A DNA stretch of 8,269 bases from Microbacteriaceae bacterium. Its GTDB lineage: Bacteria; Actinomycetota; Actinomycetes; Actinomycetales; Microbacteriaceae. Positions 5,495 to 8,269 of the stretch are shown in pieces (the first letter of the stretch is position 1; every line of letters begins with the position of its first letter). The DNA lies in NCBI GenBank assembly GCA_030840185.1, contig JAUZFY010000028.1:1-8269 (forward strand), given 5' to 3'. The notes under the pieces are model-generated. The model saw nothing but the letters and a program-made list of their open reading frames with translations, made no database searches and was not told where the DNA came from. A program made the position numbers and the translations under genes.

Positions 5495-6457
5495 CTAGTC
5501 CGCCGCCCTGATGACGATGGCTTCGGTGGACGTGTTTCCGTCGCCGGGAGCAACGTAGACGTCGGGCTCGATGTAGATCACCCGAGCAATGGGAACGGCC
5601 TCTCGTACTCGTGCCTCGAGCCCGTTGATCGCCGCGGCAACATCGCCGAGCTTCATGCGGGTGGGAAACGCGACCTTCGCCGCGACAAGCAATTCGTCCG
5701 GGCCGAGGTAGAGGGTCTTCATGTGGATGAGCGATTCGACGTTCGCCTCCGCGTTGATTGCGTCGCGGATTTTCTCGACGTCGACGGAGCTCGCGCCCTC
5801 TCCCACGAGCAGGCTCTTGGTCTCGACGCCGAGAACGATCGCGACGAGCACGAGCAGCACGCCAATCGCGACGGTTCCGAGCGCGTCGAACATGCTGTTA
5901 CCGGTCACCACCGTCAGGATGACCCCGATGAACGCGAGCGCGAGGCCGGTGAGCGCGGCGACATCCTCGAGCAGAACGACGGGCAACTCCGGCGCCTTCG
6001 CGTGTCGAACGAACGAGACCCAGCTTTGCTTGCCGCGCGAGTGGTTCGACTCCCGAACCGCGGTGCGAAGGGAGAATGCTTCGAGCACCATGGAGACGAC
6101 GAGCACGGTGATCGGCAGCCACGCGTTGTGCAGTTCGTGCGGATGCTGGAGCTTGTCGATTCCCTCGTAGAGCGAGAAGACGCCCCCGACGCTGAACAGG
6201 ATGATGGACACCACGAAGGCGTAGACGTAACGCTCGCGGCCGTGGCCGAACGGGTGCGCGGCGTCGGCCTGCTTCTTTGAGACGGATCCCCCGCGAAGCA
6301 GCAGGATCTGGTTCCCGGTGTCGGCGAGTGAGTGGACCGCTTCGCCGAGAAGCGAGCTCGATCCGGAGATGCCCCACGCGATGAACTTTGCGACGGCGAT
6401 GCCCAGATTCGCCAACATTGCTGCGATGATCGCTTTCTTGCTGCCCTCGGTGCTCAT
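5495..6457 (-). CDS. Cation diffusion facilitator family transporter (ZnT9-like)
   Basis: Membrane metal-cation/proton antiporter, 320 residues, probably exporting Zn2+ or a related divalent ion. Hydrophobic segments lie at about 10-31, 33-54, 78-98, 113-131, 160-183 and 190-212, followed by a cytoplasmic domain (about 215-303). The conserved helix-2 motif GEAVHSLADTGNQ (38-50) and AHPFGHGRERYVYAF (67-81) are clear. Helix 5 has VLLEDVAALTGL (161-172) and TGNSMFDALGTVAIG, closely resembling the SLC30A9/ZnT9 branch rather than the HxxxD helix 5 of YiiP/CzcD, so metal specificity should not be copied from YiiP. The start at 6457 has TAGGAT 7 nt upstream, implying a leaderless mRNA. It is divergent from proC and co-transcribed with the amidotransferase 3 nt downstream. 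The frame stays open upstream through proC antisense; that extension is rejected. Confidence 0.93.
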   Translation of the reverse strand: MSTEGSKKAIIAAMLANLGIAVAKFIAWGISGSSSLLGEAVHSLADTGNQILLLRGGSVSKKQADAAHPFGHGRERYVYAFVVSIILFSVGGVFSLYEGIDKLQHPHELHNAWLPITVLVVSMVLEAFSLRTAVRESNHSRGKQSWVSFVRHAKAPELPVVLLEDVAALTGLALAFIGVILTVVTGNSMFDALGTVAIGVLLVLVAIVLGVETKSLLVGEGASSVDVEKIRDAINAEANVESLIHMKTLYLGPDELLVAAKVAFPTRMKLGDVAAAINGLEARVREAVPIARVIYIEPDVYVAPGDGNTSTEAIVIRAAD

Positions 6458-6464
6458 GCGGTCA

Positions 6465-6474
6465 ATCCTAAGAT
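6465..6474. promoter_or_regulatory. Overlapping divergent -10 boxes for the cation transporter gene and proC
   Basis: Only 22 bp lie between the start codons. Minus strand: TAGGAT (6470-6465), 7 nt before the transporter ATG. Plus strand: TAAGAT (6469-6474), 5 nt before the proC ATG at 6480. The hexamers share two bases, so open complex formation in one direction should block the other. Both genes would be leaderless or nearly so, although proC also has a GATGAGG stretch that could serve as a ribosome binding site in a longer transcript. -35 boxes are weak. Confidence 0.5.
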
Positions 6475-6479
6475 GAGGC

Positions 6480-7304
6480 ATGCGCACACTGCCGACGATT
6501 GCCATTATTGGAGCCGGTTCGATGGGCGGTGCGATCCTGTCCGGATTGCTTTCGCCGACGGTAACGGTCGAGGGCGGCATCCGGGTCACGAACCGGACGT
6601 CGCGGAAGGCGGCAACCCTCGGGTCGGATGTGGTCACCTCACTCGCGATCGAGGAAGATCCGGATGCCAACCGAACCGCGGTCACTGGCGCCCGAGTCGT
6701 TCTGCTCGGCGTCAAGCCGACGATGGTCCGCGACGTGCTTCGGGAGATTCGACCAGCCCTTGCCCCCGAGGCGATTGTGGTGAGCGTGGCGGCCGGGGTG
6801 ACCATCGGCACCATGGAGGGAATCATTCCGAGTGTCGTCCTTCGGGCAATGCCCAACACTCCCGCCCTTGTCGGTCGCGGCGTGACCGGCCTCAGCGCCG
6901 GTTCGCGAGCAAGCGCCGAAGATGTCGCGCTCGTTCGCTCGCTGTTCGAGACGGTGGGAGAGGTGCTCGAGATTCCCGAGGAGAAGATCGACGCGCTGAG
7001 CACGATCTCCGGATCCGGACCGGCGTACGTCTTCTACCTGATCGAACAGCTCACACGCACCGCAGTCTCTCTGGGCTTCACGGTGAGCGAGGCCGCGACA
7101 ATGGTGAACGGGACGTTCCTCGGCGCGGCCGAGTTGCTTGCGGCGAGCGGAGAGGATCCTGCCGAGCTCCGCCGACGGGTGACGAGCCCAAAGGGCACGA
7201 CGGAACGCGCCATTTGGGAGCTCGAGAAGGCGGACCTTTCGGCCACCTTCGCCCGGGCGACTGCCGCCGCACTTGAGCGCGCGCGAGAACTAGCTGCCGG
7301 CTGA
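6480..7304 (+). CDS. proC: Pyrroline-5-carboxylate reductase
   Basis: Last step of proline biosynthesis: NAD(P)H-dependent reduction of 1-pyrroline-5-carboxylate to L-proline, in the cytoplasm. The 274 residues match the family length. The Rossmann motif IIGAGSMGGAI lies at 9-19, the second nucleotide-side segment VLLGVKP at 74-80, RAMPNTPALVGRG at 122-134, and the dimerisation-domain signature ISGSGPAYVFYLIE (176-189) plus VTSPKGTTERAI (234-245) close the active site. The start at 6480 gives an N-terminus that runs straight into the first beta strand. It is followed by an ArsR-fold regulator and then the small HTH and bS22-like genes. The mycobacterial order proC (Rv0500), Rv0500A, Rv0500B is thus kept, with one gene inserted. 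Confidence 0.98.
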   Translation: MRTLPTIAIIGAGSMGGAILSGLLSPTVTVEGGIRVTNRTSRKAATLGSDVVTSLAIEEDPDANRTAVTGARVVLLGVKPTMVRDVLREIRPALAPEAIVVSVAAGVTIGTMEGIIPSVVLRAMPNTPALVGRGVTGLSAGSRASAEDVALVRSLFETVGEVLEIPEEKIDALSTISGSGPAYVFYLIEQLTRTAVSLGFTVSEAATMVNGTFLGAAELLAASGEDPAELRRRVTSPKGTTERAIWELEKADLSATFARATAAALERARELAAG

Positions 7305-7318
7305 CGCGCCGGGGCCGG

Positions 7319-7324
7319 TAGCCT
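7319..7324 (+). promoter_or_regulatory. Predicted -10 box for the ArsR-fold regulator (leaderless)
   Basis: TAGCCT (7319-7324) followed by 6 nt to the ATG at 7331 fits a leaderless start, just after the proC stop at 7304. The -35 region has no good match. The spacing decides the start codon: an in-frame GTG at 7325 would lie inside the promoter gap. Confidence 0.45.
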
Positions 7325-7330
7325 GTGGGA

Positions 7331-7873
7331 ATGGCTGACATCTTTGACGTGGTTGCTGACCCGACCAGGCGCGACCTGCTGAGGGTACTGCTCGATCGGT
7401 ACGTCGCATCGGACCCGCGCAATGGGGAGATCAGCGTCGGCGAGATTGTGGAGAAACTTGGCTTGAGCCAACCCACCGTGTCGAAGCATCTGAAGGTGCT
7501 GCGCGATCACGATCTCGTGACAGTGCGCGAAGAGGGTCAGCACCGCTACTACAGTCTCGACACCAGCCCGCTCGAGGACCTCGAGGACTGGTTGATCCCG
7601 TTTCTCAGCGCGGACTTCGACGGGGGACTGAACGATGAATCCACCGTCTTCGCGGCCTGGTCCGGGGCGCAGGTTCCCGAGACATTTCGTCGGGCCGCGG
7701 AGACGCTTAATCACCCCGCCGAGGCCGGTACGGCTATCGGCCGGAGGGCCGCGGAAGCGTCGGCCAGGCTGCAGGGTGCCTCCAACGGAGTTCAGCACCG
7801 GGTCATTGAACCGATCAAGAAGAGGCTCGGTTTAAAAGAGGATCGGGAACCGGTTGCAGGAGAGTCACATTAG
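7331..7873 (+). CDS. ArsR-fold winged-helix transcriptional regulator
   Basis: Cytoplasmic DNA-binding protein, 180 residues. The N-terminal winged helix is complete: FDVVADPTRRDLLRVLL (5-21), then EISVGEIVEKLGLSQPTVSKHLKVLRDHDLV (33-63) with recognition helix SQPTVSKHLKVL, and the wing VREEGQHRYYSL (65-76). The ArsR metal site on alpha 3 (ELCVCDL type) is absent and the protein has no cysteine, so it is not a classical metal sensor despite the nearby cation transporter. Residues about 80-180 form a C-terminal extension, helical and charged, longer than in simple ArsR proteins of about 100-120 residues; its role is not recognised. The ATG at 7331 is chosen over a GTG at 7325 from the family N-terminus (MADIFDVVADPTRR) and the -10 box spacing. 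It lies 26 nt after proC. Targets unknown. Confidence 0.88.
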   Translation: MADIFDVVADPTRRDLLRVLLDRYVASDPRNGEISVGEIVEKLGLSQPTVSKHLKVLRDHDLVTVREEGQHRYYSLDTSPLEDLEDWLIPFLSADFDGGLNDESTVFAAWSGAQVPETFRRAAETLNHPAEAGTAIGRRAAEASARLQGASNGVQHRVIEPIKKRLGLKEDREPVAGESH

Positions 7874-7883
7874 CCCCTACAGT
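7854..7883 (+). promoter_or_regulatory. Possible promoter of the excisionase-type HTH gene
   Basis: TTGCAG (7854-7859), an 18-bp spacer and TACAGT (7878-7883) make a moderate promoter, giving a start near 7890 and a leader of about 69 nt. Transcription from here would begin inside the first stem of the pseudoknot candidate at 7882-7921, so the two proposals cannot both act on one transcript. Confidence 0.35.
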
Positions 7884-7921
7884 TACCGATTAGCACTCAG
7901 GTAACGCGAGCGATCGAGTGC
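7882..7921 (+). other. Interleaved inverted repeats with H-type pseudoknot topology
   Basis: Stem 1 is GTTACC (7882-7887) with GGTAAC (7900-7905). Stem 2 is GCACTC (7893-7898) with GAGTGC (7916-7921). The 5' arm of stem 2 lies in the loop of stem 1, giving two 6-bp stems with loops of 5, 1 and 10 nt, a sterically sound H-type pseudoknot. It sits 37 nt ahead of the HTH gene start. It could equally be two overlapping protein-binding palindromes. The repeats are seen directly; the fold is inferred. Confidence 0.35.
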
Positions 7922-7958
7922 GAAGCTGGCAAACCCGCTCAACCTAAGGGGCACCCGA

Positions 7959-8153
7959 ATGGCACGCGATCTCTCCGAGGTGCGTTTTCTTACCGTCGCG
8001 GAAGTCGCCGACATGATGCGGGTTTCCAAGATGACGGTGTACCGCATGGTGCACGCCGGTGATCTTCCCGCAATTCGCTTCGGCCGTTCCTTTCGCGTGC
8101 CGGAATCCGCTGTTGCCGCCGCGATCGATTCTCACGTCACCGACGTCGGATGA
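7959..8153 (+). CDS. Small excisionase/MerR-type helix-turn-helix protein (Rv0500A-like)
   Basis: A 64-residue DNA-binding protein that is almost entirely one winged helix-turn-helix of the excisionase/MerR type: FLTVAEVADMMRVSKMTVYR (10-29), then MVHAGDLPAIRFGRSFRVPES (30-50) forming the wing, then a short helix. There is no recombinase or other mobile-element gene nearby, so it is not a phage excisionase. Proteins of this kind sit immediately before the bS22 gene in actinobacteria, as Rv0500A does in M. tuberculosis, and are distant relatives of BldC. The start has AAGGGG (7946-7951), 7 nt upstream. The 85-nt gap to the ArsR-fold gene contains the interleaved repeats described separately. 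Target sites and function are not known. Confidence 0.9.
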   Translation: MARDLSEVRFLTVAEVADMMRVSKMTVYRMVHAGDLPAIRFGRSFRVPESAVAAAIDSHVTDVG

Positions 8154-8163
8154 CTTGAAGCGG

Positions 8164-8193
8164 TTAGCGAGCCGACACGCGGGCCGGTAGGAT
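8164..8193 (+). promoter_or_regulatory. Predicted promoter of the bS22-like gene
   Basis: TAGGAT (8188-8193) is a good -10 box. TTAGCG (8164-8169), 18 bp upstream, is a moderate -35. The start would lie near 8200, giving a leader of about 63 nt that contains the long hairpin at 8215-8249. Confidence 0.5.
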
Positions 8194-8214
8194 AGCCCGA
8201 GGCAATTTTTCCGC

Positions 8215-8249
8215 GGTTCTGAACGGACCCGGTCGTCTGTTCAAGAATC
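8215..8249 (+). promoter_or_regulatory. Long imperfect hairpin in the bS22 leader
   Basis: Bases 8215-8228 pair with 8235-8249 around a 6-nt loop (CCGGTC). The stem has 14 base pairs, including two G-U pairs, with one bulged A (8243 or 8244). It ends two bases before the ribosome binding site GTGAGGG (8251-8257), so it is placed to affect translation initiation. The five T residues after the ribosome binding site (8258-8262) are too far from the stem for a standard terminator. It may be a site for autogenous control by a ribosomal protein, or an mRNA-stabilising stem; both are inference. Confidence 0.5.
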
Positions 8250-8262
8250 AGTGAGGGTTTTT

Positions 8263-8269
8263 ATGGGTT
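8263..8269 (+). CDS. Ribosomal protein bS22-like (AURKAIP1/COX24 domain), first codons only
   Basis: Only ATG GGT T is visible, after GTGAGGG with a 5-nt T-run spacer. The known bS22/Rv0500B protein is about 33 residues, begins MGS, and is extremely Lys/Arg-rich; it binds the small ribosomal subunit. Identification rests on three things: the start codons reading MG followed by a codon beginning with T (compatible with Ser), the ribosome binding site, and the conserved position directly after the Rv0500A-like gene downstream of proC. The body of the gene lies outside the window, so this is a positional call. Confidence 0.65.

Noticed and set aside
5174..6280. Plus-strand open frame of 368 codons opposite the cation transporter and amidotransferase
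   Set aside because: Asp/Glu/Arg/His-rich antisense translation with no domain; the minus strand has two recognised families.
6458..7003. Upstream extension of the cation transporter frame through proC antisense
   Set aside because: Ser/Thr/Arg-rich sequence with no transporter features; the start at 6457 gives the normal family N-terminus.
7325..7327. GTG as the start of the ArsR-fold regulator
   Set aside because: It falls within the gap between the -10 box and the ATG at 7331, and would add only two residues.
7959..8153. Phage or plasmid excisionase implying an integrated element
   Set aside because: No integrase, attachment repeats or other mobile genes are nearby, and the position before bS22 is the normal chromosomal place for this family.

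Overview
The window is high-GC DNA with tightly packed genes, actinobacterial -10 boxes (TANNNT or GANNNT) close to start codons, and the order proC / small excisionase-type HTH gene / tiny Lys-Arg-rich ribosomal protein, which matches Mycobacterium tuberculosis Rv0500-Rv0500A-Rv0500B. I infer an actinobacterium, most likely Micrococcales (Microbacteriaceae-like). The family assignment rests on protein flavour, not on a search.

Layout. (1) Positions 1-2086, minus strand: a solute-binding lipoprotein and the first two-thirds of its FbpB/ThiP-type ABC permease, with a palindromic operator candidate over the predicted -10 box. (2) 2238-2540, plus strand: a 100-residue Lys/Ala-rich protein of unknown function, convergent with (3) a minus-strand regulator (2588-3316) with an OmpR/PhoB-type winged helix and an unrecognised N-terminal domain. 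(4) The leader of that regulator holds a 33-codon ORF (3481-3582) with its own good promoter. It appears leaderless and ends in a Cys/Met-rich tail with three TGT codons, so it looks like a sulfur-amino-acid attenuator. (5) upp (minus) and tadA (plus) diverge from a 30-bp gap. (6) A ZnT9-like cation diffusion facilitator and a class I glutamine amidotransferase form a minus-strand pair 3 bp apart, divergent from (7) proC across 22 bp. (8) Downstream of proC lie an ArsR-fold regulator, a small excisionase-type HTH protein, and the first codons of the bS22-like ribosomal protein at the right edge.

Most of this is ordinary core genome: pyrimidine salvage (upp), tRNA wobble editing (tadA), proline synthesis (proC), metal transport and nutrient uptake. 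The interesting part is non-coding or nearly so. It comprises the Cys/Met leader peptide ahead of a cysteine-free regulator, a 14-bp imperfect hairpin directly ahead of the bS22 ribosome binding site, two interleaved 6-bp inverted repeats with H-type pseudoknot topology upstream of the excisionase-type gene, and -10 boxes 5-7 nt ahead of five start codons, implying leaderless mRNAs.

No rRNA, tRNA, insertion sequence, CRISPR array or phage gene was seen. The longest stretch without a conventional gene is 3317-3649, which contains the leader ORF and its promoter.
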